Origin: Actinomycetota bacterium
Lineage (GTDB): Bacteria > Actinomycetota > Thermoleophilia > Solirubrobacterales > Solirubrobacteraceae
Direction of reading: 5' to 3'
Assembly: GCA_005888335.1 (NCBI GenBank)
Contig: VAWY01000176.1
Location: 1-15,550 of the forward strand
Length of the DNA stretch: 15,550 nucleotides
Part shown: in pieces, positions 6,717 through 14,641 of the stretch
Layout: each line of letters begins with the position of its first letter
How positions within the stretch are numbered: the stretch's first letter is position 1
The notes under the pieces: model-generated
What the model was told of the DNA's origin: nothing
Seen by the model: the letters and a program-made list of their open reading frames with translations, nothing else
Databases searched by the model: none
Position numbers and translations under genes: made by a program

Positions 6717-7730
6717 ATGGACGCCGACGAGATCACCTTCTCCGCGCTCTTCGAACGCCACCGCCGTGCGCTGCAGGCGCACTGCTACCGCATGGTCGGG
6801 TCCTTCGAGGACTCCGAGGACCTCGTGCAGGAGACGTTCGCGCGCGCGTGGCGCGCGCGAAAGGGGTTCCGGCGCGAGGGGCGGTGGTCGTTCCGCGCTT
6901 GGCTGTATCGCATTGCGACGAACGCGTGCCTCGACCATTTGGCGCGCCGTTCCCCGCGGCTGCTGCCGGCGGACGTCGCGTCGGCGGCGGACCCGGAGGT
7001 CGAGCCGCCGCCGGTCGCCTCCGACGTGCCGTGGCTCGATCCCTACCCGGACGGCCTGGTCGATCCGCACGAGGCCGCTGTTGCGCGCGAGACGCTCGAG
7101 ATCGCGTTCGTGGCGGCGATCCAGCACCTGCCGCCGCGCCAGCGCGCCGCGCTGATCCTGTGCGACGCGGCCGGGTTCTCGGCGCGCGAGACGGCGACGC
7201 TGCTCAGCACGAGCGTGCCCGCCGTGAACAGCGCGCTCCAGCGGGCGCGCGCCAAGCTCCGCGAGCGCCTCCCGTCGCGCCGGGTCGAGTGGGTGCGCTC
7301 TGACGACCCGACCCCAGAGGAGCGCGACGTCGCGCGGCGCTACATCGAGGCGCTCGAGCTCCGGGACTTCGCGGCGCTCGCCGCGCTCGTGCGCGCCGAC
7401 GCGCGCTTCTCGTTCCCGCCGCGCGCGGTCTGGTACGACGGCCTCCAGGCGTTCCGGCGCGCCAGCGACAAGCACGCCGCGCCGGGCGAGCACCTGTTCG
7501 TGCCGGCCGCCGCGAACCTGCAGCCCGCGTTCGCCGTCTACCTACGGGCGCTGGGCGAGCGGCGCTACCGTCCGCTCGCTCTTGCGGTGCTGCGCGTGGA
7601 GGAGGGGCGCGTCGTCGAGGTCGTCCACTGGGACCGGCCGGAGCTGTTCGGGCCCTTCGGACTGCCGATGAGTTTTCCGCCGTCGCGCCGTTCCAACGAG
7701 GACGAGATCAAAGCCAAGGAGGTCCGATGA
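6717..7730 (+). CDS. RNA polymerase sigma-70 family factor (ECF type with SnoaL-like C-terminal domain)
   Basis: The 337-residue protein has sigma region 2 (about 8-77, with HCYRMVGSFEDSEDLVQETF and the following RAWLYRIATNACLD), a linker, and region 4 (about 128-185, LPPRQRAALILCDAAGFS, then SVPAVNSALQRARAKLRE). The C-terminal 130 residues form an NTF2/SnoaL-like domain. This layout fits the SigJ/TIGR02960-like extended ECF factors, in which the C-terminal domain controls activity in place of a separate anti-sigma factor. The ATG at 6717 matches where sigma similarity begins; a GTG at 6693 in frame would add eight residues, and neither has a clean ribosome binding site. It is coupled to the DUF899 gene by an ATGA overlap. 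Confidence 0.88.
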   Translation: MDADEITFSALFERHRRALQAHCYRMVGSFEDSEDLVQETFARAWRARKGFRREGRWSFRAWLYRIATNACLDHLARRSPRLLPADVASAADPEVEPPPVASDVPWLDPYPDGLVDPHEAAVARETLEIAFVAAIQHLPPRQRAALILCDAAGFSARETATLLSTSVPAVNSALQRARAKLRERLPSRRVEWVRSDDPTPEERDVARRYIEALELRDFAALAALVRADARFSFPPRAVWYDGLQAFRRASDKHAAPGEHLFVPAAANLQPAFAVYLRALGERRYRPLALAVLRVEEGRVVEVVHWDRPELFGPFGLPMSFPPSRRSNEDEIKAKEVR

Positions 7731-8422
7731 ACGTCGGGACGGAGCAGGACTGGCAGGCGGCGCGCAAGGAGCTGCTCGCGGCCGAGCGCGAGCTCGAGGC
7801 GCACGCCGAGCGGGTCGAGCAGCAGCGGCGGGAGCTGCCGTGGGTCCCGGTCGAGAGGGAGTACACGTTCGCCACCGAGGAGGGCTCGAGGACGCTGCCA
7901 GAGCTGTTCGAGGGTCGCTCGCAGCTGCTCATCTACCACCTGATGTTCGGGGCGGACTGGGAGGTGGCGTGCCCCGGTTGCTCGTCGCTCGCCGACGGGC
8001 TCGGCGGCGTGGTCGTCCACCTGAATGACCGCGACGTGACGCTGGTCTGCATGTCGCAGGCGCCGCTCGAGAAGCTCGCCGCCTACAAGGAGCGGCGCGG
8101 GTGGACGGTGCCGTGGGTGTCCGCTCACGGGAGCGACTTCCTGTTCGACTACGGCTACGCGTTCCGCCGGGAGGAGATGTCGGGCGTCGTTCGCGAGGAG
8201 TTCGACATGGGCCAGCTGCTCCGCGAGGCGCCGCAGTGGCTGCGCGACTACCGCGAGGAGGTCGGGGCGCCGGACCTTGAGTCGGCCGTTTCCGTGAGCG
8301 CGGGGTGGAGCGTGTTCGCGATGCGGGACGGCGCCGCCTACAACACCTACCGCGTGTATCCGCATTCGCGCATCGTGACGCCGCTGTTCTCCGTCCTGCT
8401 CGAGCTGCTGCCGACAACGTGA
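7727..8422 (+). CDS. DUF899-family thioredoxin-like protein
   Basis: A 231-residue protein with the DUF899 layout: an N-terminal helix rich in Glu/Arg (WQAARKELLAAERELEAHAERV), then LPWVPVEREYTF, then a thioredoxin-like core with MFGADWEVACPGCSSLADG. The CPGC motif (Cys82, Cys85) could serve redox chemistry, though the function of the family is not established. The start overlaps the sigma factor stop (ATGA) and has a near-perfect AAGGAGGT (7716-7723). Strong coupling suggests it is co-produced with the sigma factor and may be a stress-response effector or a modulator of it (inference). Confidence 0.88.
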   Translation: MNVGTEQDWQAARKELLAAERELEAHAERVEQQRRELPWVPVEREYTFATEEGSRTLPELFEGRSQLLIYHLMFGADWEVACPGCSSLADGLGGVVVHLNDRDVTLVCMSQAPLEKLAAYKERRGWTVPWVSAHGSDFLFDYGYAFRREEMSGVVREEFDMGQLLREAPQWLRDYREEVGAPDLESAVSVSAGWSVFAMRDGAAYNTYRVYPHSRIVTPLFSVLLELLPTT

Positions 8423-8779
8423 GCCCAGCGCGTGCCCGGCGGGAAGCGGGGTCGTCGAGGCCCATCGCGTGGTCGTCCCAGCCGTGCCTGTCGACCCACA
8501 TACACATTCTCGTGAGGGTGCGTCGCGGCACCTCCTTTGGCTTCCCGACGGGCATCCCCCCGTTTGGCGCGGAATCCGAGATCTGCGGCTTGTCGATGGT
8601 CAGGCGACTTGGAGCGCTGGGGCCAGCTCCTCGGCGCTGGCCTCGACGGTCTCTGGGACTGTGACGATGAGCCGACCGTCTCTGTCAAGAACGTGCGTCG
8701 TTATCGCCGTTTTGGCAGCTGGCGATAACGAGCCGGCCGCTTCGGCGCGCTCTCCAGCCACTACTAGGCGGTACGCCTA
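8423..8779. other. Gene-free stretch between DUF899 and S15 hydrolase genes
   Basis: No convincing gene. Short open frames exist on both strands (for example 8537-8728 plus), but none resembles a known family and none has a good ribosome binding site. The segment contains two strong inverted repeats (8698-8731 and 8759-8785) and a weaker 7-base pair, GACGGTC (8645-8651) with GACCGTC (8674-8680). The genes on either side converge, so terminators are expected here. Confidence 0.6.
8698..8731. repeat. Perfect inverted repeat, 11-base arms
   Basis: TCGTTATCGCC (8698-8708) and GGCGATAACGA (8721-8731) are exact reverse complements around the 12-base loop GTTTTGGCAGCT. No T run follows on either side, so a classical rho-independent terminator is not obvious. 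It could be a bidirectional terminator, a protein binding site, or part of a mobile element end. Confidence 0.7.
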
Positions 8780-8785
8780 CTAGTG
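8759..8785 (-). terminator. Hairpin at the 3' end of the S15 hydrolase gene
   Basis: CACTACTAGGCG (8759-8770) and CGCCTACTAGTG (8774-8785) pair at 11 of 12 positions around the 3-base loop GTA. The hydrolase stop codon (8782-8780) lies inside the right arm. Position and strength suggest an actinobacterial-type terminator without a U tract, but this is inferred. Confidence 0.55.
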
Positions 8786-10660
8786 CCCGTGGACTGGGCC
8801 GCCGACCGGCTCGGTGTACCCGCCGCTGTACGGCGAATTCTTCGGCGCCTTCTTCATCGGCGGCGGCAGCGTGAAGCCGACCGCCGAGCTCACCGCGTCG
8901 TCCGGGGCGGTGGCCGTGTGTGTCTTCAGGTAGTCGGCGAGCTGGACGCCCGGGTCGCCCTGGATCGTCTGCGGCCGGCGGTACGTGAGGAACGGCAGGG
9001 TAATTGAGCCGCCGCGCACCGTCACCGGTTGGCCGCTTGGCGGGGCCATCAGCCACCAGTCCTGGTTGTCGTCGGTCACGCGCACGGCGATGCGATCGCC
9101 GGCCTTGAGCTTCCAGTCGGCTCCCCAGAGCGTGAGCGGGATGGCCGTGTCACCCGGGTTCCTGACCAGGTGGCCCTGGCGCGTGACGAGCGGGCCGGTC
9201 CAGCCGCCGTTCTCGTCAGGGCTGAGGTCGTAAACATCGATCGCGAGGTTGGCGTTGGGGAGCAATGTCGTCACGTCGACCGAGGCGGTCGGTTCACCCG
9301 AGAGGTGGACGTCGTACGGCAGCGGCGTGGAGACGGTCCAGACGCCGGACTGGACCGTCGGATCTGAGGGATTCGTGCCGTCGGCCGTGGCAAGGCTCGA
9401 CCAGGCGTCCCACCCGGTCGCCACGGACTGGGCGTGGTCGACGTAGCTGCCGTTGCGGAGCGCCGTCGTGTACGTACGCGCGTCAGCCGGCGGCCACTGC
9501 TTCTCCGCGCGCCAGACGCCGTCGGTGGTCTGGACCGCGAAGGGCGGATCCGCGACCGTGGGGCTCTCGCCCTTCAGGTAGCGGCCGTAGAAGCGCATGA
9601 CCTCGTCGAACCAGCCCGCGCGGCCCATCTTCAGGCGGCCGACATTCGAGTCGTCGCAACCGGTGGAGCTGTCGCCGGAAGCGCAAGTCTCGTTGCCGCG
9701 CACATGCTCCCACGGACCCAGCCAGCCTCGCTCGTAGCCGGTGTGGTTGGCGAGGTACTCCTGCAACCCGTCGGCAACCGTGTTGTTCTCGGTCAGGCCT
9801 TGGGTGAGGAACAGCGGGACGTTCGACCCGGTCGCGCCCGGGATCAGGTTGCGCAGCTTCCAGAAGTCCGAGTCGTGGTTGTCGTCGCCGGCCTGGGCCG
9901 CCCAGTTCTCGGCCAGGCAGTCCGGGCTGTTGAGGCTGCTTTGGTTGTAGTTCGGGTCGTCGGTGAGCGGTCCCGGCGTCGCCGCGATCCCGTCGTAGAG
10001 CGCGGGTGTCGCCACTGCGTTCAGGCGCCGCATCCCGTCGCCGTAGAGGTAGCGGTAGTCGTCGTAGACCGGCTCCTGAGCGACGACAGCGTCCAGGCCC
10101 GGCGGGCGATGGTCGACGCCGATCAGTCCCGTAAGCGCGTCGTACGACTTGCCGTACATGCCGATGCGGCCCGTCGACCACGGCTGGCTCGCCGCCCACT
10201 TGACCGCGTTCACCACGTCGGCCTGCTCGCCGGGGCCCGACCAGTCGAGGCACCCGTTCGAGCCGCCGAAGCCGCGCAGGTCCACCATCACGTACGTGTA
10301 GCCCTTCTTCAGCAGGCCCGACCCCTCGACGAAGTCCTGGAACCGCTCCGAGGGACCGGCGTTCGGCCCGACCGGGTCGTAGTTCGTGCCCTCCGCCGGC
10401 CCCGCCGGCCCCGTCTGGCCGGAGTGGTTGAAGTAGGGGCCGATCGACAGGATCACCGGAGTCTTGTCGGCGTTCGTGTAGCCCTTGGGGCGCAGGACGT
10501 CGGCGTGCAGGGTCGCGTCACCCGCGCTCGACGGCGATTGGATCCACGCCTCGGTCCAGTCGGCATCCGGATAGGCCACGCCCGAGGCCGACGCGACCGA
10601 TGGCGCGACGGCGAACGAGGCCGTCGCCATGGCAAGAGCGAACCAAAATCGAACGGCCAT
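8780..10660 (-). CDS. Secreted S15/CocE-type hydrolase (X-Pro dipeptidyl-peptidase family)
   Basis: The 626-residue product starts with a signal peptide: MAVRFW, a hydrophobic core and a probable cleavage site around ASA-SG (residues 24-27). The alpha/beta hydrolase domain has VDLRGFGGSNG (127-136), the nucleophile motif GMYGKSYDALTG with Ser172, and GPWEHVRG with His319. The acid residue is not clear; the expected segment reads LTQGLTENNTVADG (285-298). A C-terminal PepX-like beta-sandwich follows (about 380-590). The family cleaves X-Pro dipeptides or acyl esters. The ATG at 10660 is preferred over a TTG at 10666 because AGGGG lies nine bases upstream of it. It stands alone, with a hairpin at its 3' end. 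Exact substrate unknown. Confidence 0.87.
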   Translation of the reverse strand: MAVRFWFALAMATASFAVAPSVASASGVAYPDADWTEAWIQSPSSAGDATLHADVLRPKGYTNADKTPVILSIGPYFNHSGQTGPAGPAEGTNYDPVGPNAGPSERFQDFVEGSGLLKKGYTYVMVDLRGFGGSNGCLDWSGPGEQADVVNAVKWAASQPWSTGRIGMYGKSYDALTGLIGVDHRPPGLDAVVAQEPVYDDYRYLYGDGMRRLNAVATPALYDGIAATPGPLTDDPNYNQSSLNSPDCLAENWAAQAGDDNHDSDFWKLRNLIPGATGSNVPLFLTQGLTENNTVADGLQEYLANHTGYERGWLGPWEHVRGNETCASGDSSTGCDDSNVGRLKMGRAGWFDEVMRFYGRYLKGESPTVADPPFAVQTTDGVWRAEKQWPPADARTYTTALRNGSYVDHAQSVATGWDAWSSLATADGTNPSDPTVQSGVWTVSTPLPYDVHLSGEPTASVDVTTLLPNANLAIDVYDLSPDENGGWTGPLVTRQGHLVRNPGDTAIPLTLWGADWKLKAGDRIAVRVTDDNQDWWLMAPPSGQPVTVRGGSITLPFLTYRRPQTIQGDPGVQLADYLKTHTATAPDDAVSSAVGFTLPPPMKKAPKNSPYSGGYTEPVGGPVHGH

Positions 10661-10806
10661 ATGCAACTACCCCTGCGGCCGAGTTGTGGACGCGCCTCCC
10701 GCAAGAGCGCGATCGGGCACGCTACGCGTCCTCCTCGCCCGGTGCGCCGATTCCCGGCGCGGAAGGATCGCGCGAACGAACTGAGGCGGTATACCCCGGC
10801 TGCGCG

Positions 10807-11019
10807 ATGGACGAGACCGGCGTCAAGCTCGTCCACGACTTCAACGAGGCCTCCCGGGAGATGAGCGAGCTGCTCGGCGGCAAGGGCGCCAACCTCGCGG
10901 AGATGACCCGTGTCGTCGGGGCCGATCGAGTGCCCGGCGGCTTCAACGATCACGACGGAGGCCTGCGTCGCCTACGTGGGCGCCAGGCGCCGGACGGCCT
11001 CTGGGAGCAGGTTGAGCAG
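10807..11019 (+). pseudogene. ppdK: Pyruvate, phosphate dikinase 5' remnant with frameshifts
   Basis: The ATG at 10807 begins VHDFNEASREMSELLGGKG, then ANLAEMTRVVGADRVPGGF, a clear match to the N-terminal nucleotide-binding region of pyruvate, phosphate dikinase. At 10945 one extra A moves the reading into another frame, where TITTEACVAYV, the expected continuation, is found (10947-10979). Near 10976-10985 the original frame returns with RQAPDGLWEQVEQ. After about 11019 similarity stops, although the full enzyme has about 900 residues. The remnant therefore carries two compensating shifts and a large 3' truncation. The second shift could be collapse of a GGGCGCC tandem repeat (inference). Confidence 0.82.
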
Positions 11020-11444
11020 CCGCGAGGCCGCATCGTCGACTCCTGCATTCCTCACGGCACGAGCATCTCGTCTACGTCGCCGAGCGCCCTGTCTTGCGCG
11101 GACTGCAGGGGCGAACTCGACCTGCCCACCGCCGTCGGCCTGGCCACGCCGGTCCGGAAACGCGGTGCTGGCGACTTGCAGGTGCGCCGAGGCCGAACTG
11201 AAACTCACTTGCTTTGCGTCAGCGCACAACTCCTGGGCCGATATTTTCGTCGCGGCGAGCAGCGCGTCGATCGCGGCGGCGATCCGTTCGGCCACGACCG
11301 ACGGAGTTATCTGAACGAGAGCGGCCCCAACGCGAACCTCTGGCCCGGCACGACGTTCGATTACCGGCGACGGACGCTGCGGTTCGACCCCGCCGCGCAC
11401 CTGATGCACCGCCCAGCCGCAACCGCCGTGCCGGTGGCCGCCTG
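11020..11444. other. Gene debris between PPDK remnant and hydrolase remnant
   Basis: No gene can be named. The plus frame ending in TGA at 11443-11445 has strongly G/C-ending codons over its last 40 residues (ESGPNANLWPGTTF, then AAHLMHRPAATAVPVAA), and its stop overlaps the next ATG (TGATG), as in coupled genes. This may be the 3' end of a lost gene. An alternative open frame on the minus strand (11409-10972) contains a plausible helical segment, VVAERIAAAIDALLAA, but has no recognisable family. Both readings are uncertain. Confidence 0.4.
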
Positions 11445-12246
11445 ATGGGCGCCGGCGCGCTCATCGTCGCGCCCGCAGACGCCCCACTGGTCGTACTGAT
11501 CCACAGGCTCGGCGGATCGCACCACACCTGGGACCGTGTGCTCCCCCTGATCGAACCGCACGCCCGCGTCCACGCGCTCAACCTGACCGGCACAGGCTCG
11601 ATCGAGCAGGAGGCCGTCCTGGCCGCGGAGCTCATCCCACGCCCCGCGGTGCTCGTCGGCCACGCCCGCGGCGGGCTGGTCGCGACCGCAATCGCGCAGC
11701 GACACCGAGGCCTCGCTCGCAAACTGATCCTTCCCTGCACACCGTGGGCACCCGAAAGCCGGCTGGTCGCCAGCCGCCCGGTCGAGCGGGCGCTGGCCGT
11801 CCCCGGGATCGGTGAGGTGATCTGGACGGCCGCAACCGGCGCGCAGCAACGCAAAGCACTGCGCACCGCGTCTGCTCCGAACACGCCGATCCCCGACCAG
11901 TTCGTCGCCGATCTCCGAGCGACGGGGCGACGGAACCTCGTCGCCGCGTCCCGCGCGATCGACACCTACCTTGCCGAAACTCCGCTGGCAGATCGCCTGA
12001 GCGCGTCCGGCGTACCGGCCGAGCTGATCTTCGGCGAACACGACGCGCGCGTCGCTCCCACCATCAAACGCGCTCACCCACACGCTGCTCGCAGGCGTCG
12101 GGCACACACCGCCATGGGAAGCCGCGGGCCGGATCGCTGAGATGATCGCGGCCTCACTGAACGGCAACGGAGGCGACGCCATCGAGCAGAACAAACAAGC
12201 CGCGACCGGCCTCGTGGCGTCTCGACGAGAAGGATTACCCACATGA
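11445..12246 (+). pseudogene. Alpha/beta hydrolase, frameshifted and lacking its nucleophile
   Basis: From ATG 11445 the frame encodes an alpha/beta hydrolase of the short esterase/haloperoxidase-like kind: VVLIHRLGGSHHTWD, the strand-5 elbow VLVGHARGG, and LIFGEHDARV with the acid residue. The elbow should read GHSxGG; here residue 74 is Ala, so the nucleophile is missing. Around 12055-12078 a one-base shift moves the C-terminus, including the His motif HTLLAGVGHTPPWEAAGRI, into another frame. That tail ends in a TGA at 12244-12246 that overlaps the start of the next gene (ATGA), which shows it was once the true end of a coupled gene. The single frame instead stops at 12140. Confidence 0.78.
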
Positions 12247-13211
12247 AGGCAGCAGTGATCTACGAGAACGGCGACCCCGGCGTGCTTCGTTACGAGGACG
12301 TGCCCGAGCCGGAATGCCCGGACGGCTACGTCTTGGTCGATGCCGAGGCGATCAGCCTCGAGGGCGGTGACCTGCTCGCCCGCGCGGCGGGGCAGCTACC
12401 CCAGGTGCCACATGTGGTCGGCTATCTGAGCGCCGGGACCGTGAGCGAGGTCGGCGCCGGCGTCGAGGGACGCGCGGTCGGCGACCGGGTGGTGGCCTTG
12501 AACGCAGCCGGATCGCACGCCGCGAGGCGAGAGGTGCCCGCGGCCATGACCTGGCCGATCCCCGCCGGGCTGGATGCGGCCCGCGCGGCGTGCGTGCCGG
12601 TCGCGTTCGGAACCGCGTACGAGTGCCTGTTCACCGCCGGCGGCCTCACCGAGGGCCAAACTGTCCTGATCCACGCCGGAGCAGGCGGCGTCGGAATGGC
12701 GGGGATCCAGCTCGCCAAGCGCGCGGGCGCAACCGTGATCGCGACCGCCTCCAGCGACGAAAAGCTCGAACGGCTGAAGGCGCTCGGGCTCGACCACGGG
12801 ATCAACTACGCGACCGACAGCTTCGTCGAGCGCACCAACCAGCTGACCGACTCCCGCGGCGTGGACATCGTCATCGATTCGATCGGCGGCCAAAACCTCG
12901 TCGACAGCGTCGCCGTCCTCACGTACCGGGCGACGCTCGTCAGCGTCGGCGTGGCCGCCCGCGCGGGCTCGGCGATCGAAGCCCGTTCGCTCTGGACACG
13001 CAACAACACGCTGCGCGGCGTCTTCCTCGGCGGCGCGATCCTCCCCGAGTACGCCCGCATCCACCCAATGATCGGCGACATGCTCCAGCGCGTCGCAAGC
13101 GGCGAACTCCACGTCGAGATCGATCGCTCGTTCCCGCTCGCGGACGCGGCCGCAGCGCACGCGTACGTCGAGAGCCGAAAGGCGTTCGGCCGGGTCATCA
13201 TCACGCCCTGA
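12243..13211 (+). CDS. Zinc-independent quinone oxidoreductase-like MDR protein
   Basis: A 322-residue medium-chain dehydrogenase/reductase beginning MKAAVIYENGDPGVLRYEDV, with GAGVEGRAVGDRVV in the catalytic domain and the cofactor motif HAGAGGVGMAG (144-154) in the Rossmann domain. The Cys/His ligands of catalytic and structural zinc are absent, which fits the quinone oxidoreductase (QOR) group that uses NADPH. Length is normal and the C-terminus KAFGRVIITP is complete. GAGAAGGA (12227-12234) lies eight bases before the ATG. It is the only clearly intact gene between the S15 hydrolase and the toxin pair, and was probably the second gene of an operon with the decayed hydrolase. Confidence 0.9.
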   Translation: MKAAVIYENGDPGVLRYEDVPEPECPDGYVLVDAEAISLEGGDLLARAAGQLPQVPHVVGYLSAGTVSEVGAGVEGRAVGDRVVALNAAGSHAARREVPAAMTWPIPAGLDAARAACVPVAFGTAYECLFTAGGLTEGQTVLIHAGAGGVGMAGIQLAKRAGATVIATASSDEKLERLKALGLDHGINYATDSFVERTNQLTDSRGVDIVIDSIGGQNLVDSVAVLTYRATLVSVGVAARAGSAIEARSLWTRNNTLRGVFLGGAILPEYARIHPMIGDMLQRVASGELHVEIDRSFPLADAAAAHAYVESRKAFGRVIITP

Positions 13212-13389
13212 CGGTGGCATGACGCGTCCTGCTTTCCAGTCGCGACGCGCACGCCGCGATCAGCGCCGAGCGTCTTGCAATGCGCGGGATTCGTGACCAT
13301 GACCGTGCGGGCGGCCGGCGGCTGCGCCCAGGCGAGCGATCGGAGCGGCCAGCTGGTTCAAGGCGCCGGCCGTGGCCGCCGAAACTGCG

Positions 13390-14019
13390 ATGGTGCTGCT
13401 CGATCAGGTCCGTGACGAACCCCTGATCGCCGAGCTCCAGCCGGGGGAACGGCTGCGGTGGAGCGGGCGACCCGACACGAGCCGCTGGCTCGTCCCCGAC
13501 GACCTGGTGATGCTCCCCGTAGGCCCGGCTGCGGCCCTGTTCGCGTTCATCTTGGCGGCGATCATCGTGACCTCGACCATCAGCTCCGGCGGGTCCCCGT
13601 TCGACTGTTCCTCTTGCTGTGGGGCCTGCTGTTCGCCGCGTTCGGGCTGTACCTGGTGCCGGGCCGGTTGATCGCCCGCCGCTACCTGGGCCGGCGGACC
13701 GCCTACGCGCTCACGAATCTGCGCGCGCTGGTGATCAAACCAACGTGGCGGGCCGGCCGTCAGACGGCGTTCGTGTGGCTCGCTACCGGCCCGGCGGTGA
13801 GCCAACGGACCCGCCGCGACGGGCGCGGCACGGTGATGATCGGCGCGACGATCTACCAGCAGGCGGCGGTACTCGCCGGCGACCCGGGCTGGTTCCTGGC
13901 CAAGAGTTACGAGCCGCCGCTCGTCGCGTTCTGGAACATCGCCGACGCCGCCGAGGTGAGCCGCCTTGCCGCCCGCTTGATCAGCGAAGCGAAGACTGCG
14001 AGCAAACCGGCACGATCTC
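13390..14019 (+). pseudogene. Membrane-anchored bacterial PH-like domain protein, frameshifted
   Basis: The first part (from ATG 13390 or GTG 13372) reads LIAELQPGERLRWSGRPDTSRWLVPDD and a membrane segment around AAALFAFILAAIIV. Near 13590-13610 the reading must shift by one base to continue with RLFLLLWGLLFAAFGLYLVPGRLI (second membrane segment), YALTNLRALVI and SQRTRRDGRGTVMIGATI. This is the usual order of small actinobacterial proteins with two membrane helices and a PH-like domain of unknown role. The second frame has no stop where such proteins end (about 14010) and runs on to 14177 opposite the toxin gene. A sequencing error could explain the shift but less easily the missing stop. Confidence 0.68.
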
Positions 14020-14324
14020 CCGGCGTTCGGCGCGCGACAGATCTCGTCCATCCTCGCGGGGTCGAGCGTCGCGATCGTCTCCACGAGCTGCCCCTTCGCG
14101 ATCGTCGAGAGATTGTCGAAGCTCGTGACGCACGCCGTCGGCACCCCGTCCACAACGTCTGGCTCGACCTCGCTTGAGAGCTCCCGCCCGGTCGTCGTGA
14201 GCGGCACCACGATGACCTCGCTGAGCTGCTCGATCGCTTCATCGCGGGTCAAGACGACGTACGGGCGGCGTCCTTGCGCCACCGTCTCGCCCCACGAGAC
14301 CTCGCCGCGGACCGGGCGCCTCAC
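14010..14324 (-). CDS. PemK/MazF-family toxin, 3' end unresolved
   Basis: From GTG 14324 the product reads RRPVRGEVSWGETVAQGRRPYVVLTRDEA, VIVVPLTTTGRE, VTSFDNLSTIAKGQLVETIATL and MDEICRA, all hallmarks of the MazF/PemK endoribonuclease fold, which cleaves mRNA. The recognisable part ends at about 14031, roughly where the family (about 110 residues) should stop, but no stop codon is met; the frame continues to 13404 antisense to the PH-like gene, which would make about 307 residues. The extension is probably not natural. The start overlaps the antitoxin stop (GTGA), so the pair is one operon. Whether the toxin is functional is uncertain. Confidence 0.75.
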
Positions 14325-14509
14325 CAGCTCTCGCCGGCAGCCTGCTCGCGCTCTCGCAGGCGCCGCTCGGCCTGCTCGGCGAGCTCCTGCGTCTGGGCGC
14401 GCAAGTCCCCCCAATCGTCCACGTCACCCTCGGCAGCACGAAGGGCGCGCTCGGCCTGCTCCTCCGACCGGTGCGGTCCACGCTCGAGCAGCTTCTCCTT
14501 CGCGGTCAC
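14321..14509 (-). CDS. Antitoxin partner of the MazF-like toxin
   Basis: A 62-residue, highly charged protein starting at GTG 14509 with TAKEKLLERGPHRSEEQAERA and ending AGESW. It is mostly helical and contains no recognisable AbrB or ribbon-helix-helix motif, so its family is not named. It is called antitoxin because of position: it lies directly upstream of the toxin and its TGA overlaps the toxin GTG. GGAAGG directly abuts the start codon, so initiation may instead be leaderless or slightly upstream. Confidence 0.65.
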   Translation of the reverse strand: MTAKEKLLERGPHRSEEQAERALRAAEGDVDDWGDLRAQTQELAEQAERRLREREQAAGESW

Positions 14510-14641
14510 CCTTCCGATGCTAATCGTGAGGCGACGGACTTCGCGGCGAGGGGTTCTGGGGATAGCGAATTGGGGATGGCGCCCGTCAGAGCCATATCAG
14601 CGCACGAAACCAAACGCGGAAACCCGCCTGTAGAGCCGAAA

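Noticed and set aside
8683..8688. TTGACA (minus strand) as a promoter -35
   Set aside because: No acceptable -10 at 16-18 bases and no gene downstream on that strand.
8537..8728. 63-codon plus-strand ORF in the convergent gap
   Set aside because: No recognisable motif and no ribosome binding site; it runs through one arm of the perfect inverted repeat.
9434..10864. 476-codon open frame on the plus strand
   Set aside because: Shadow of the S15 hydrolase, which has a signal peptide and family motifs on the other strand.
10972..11409. 145-codon minus-strand ORF over the debris region
   Set aside because: It overlaps the PPDK remnant on the other strand and has no recognised domain; only the middle has coding-like composition.
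13212..13371. Possible small gene between the quinone oxidoreductase and PH-like genes
   Set aside because: Only short frames without motifs or ribosome binding sites; nothing supportable.
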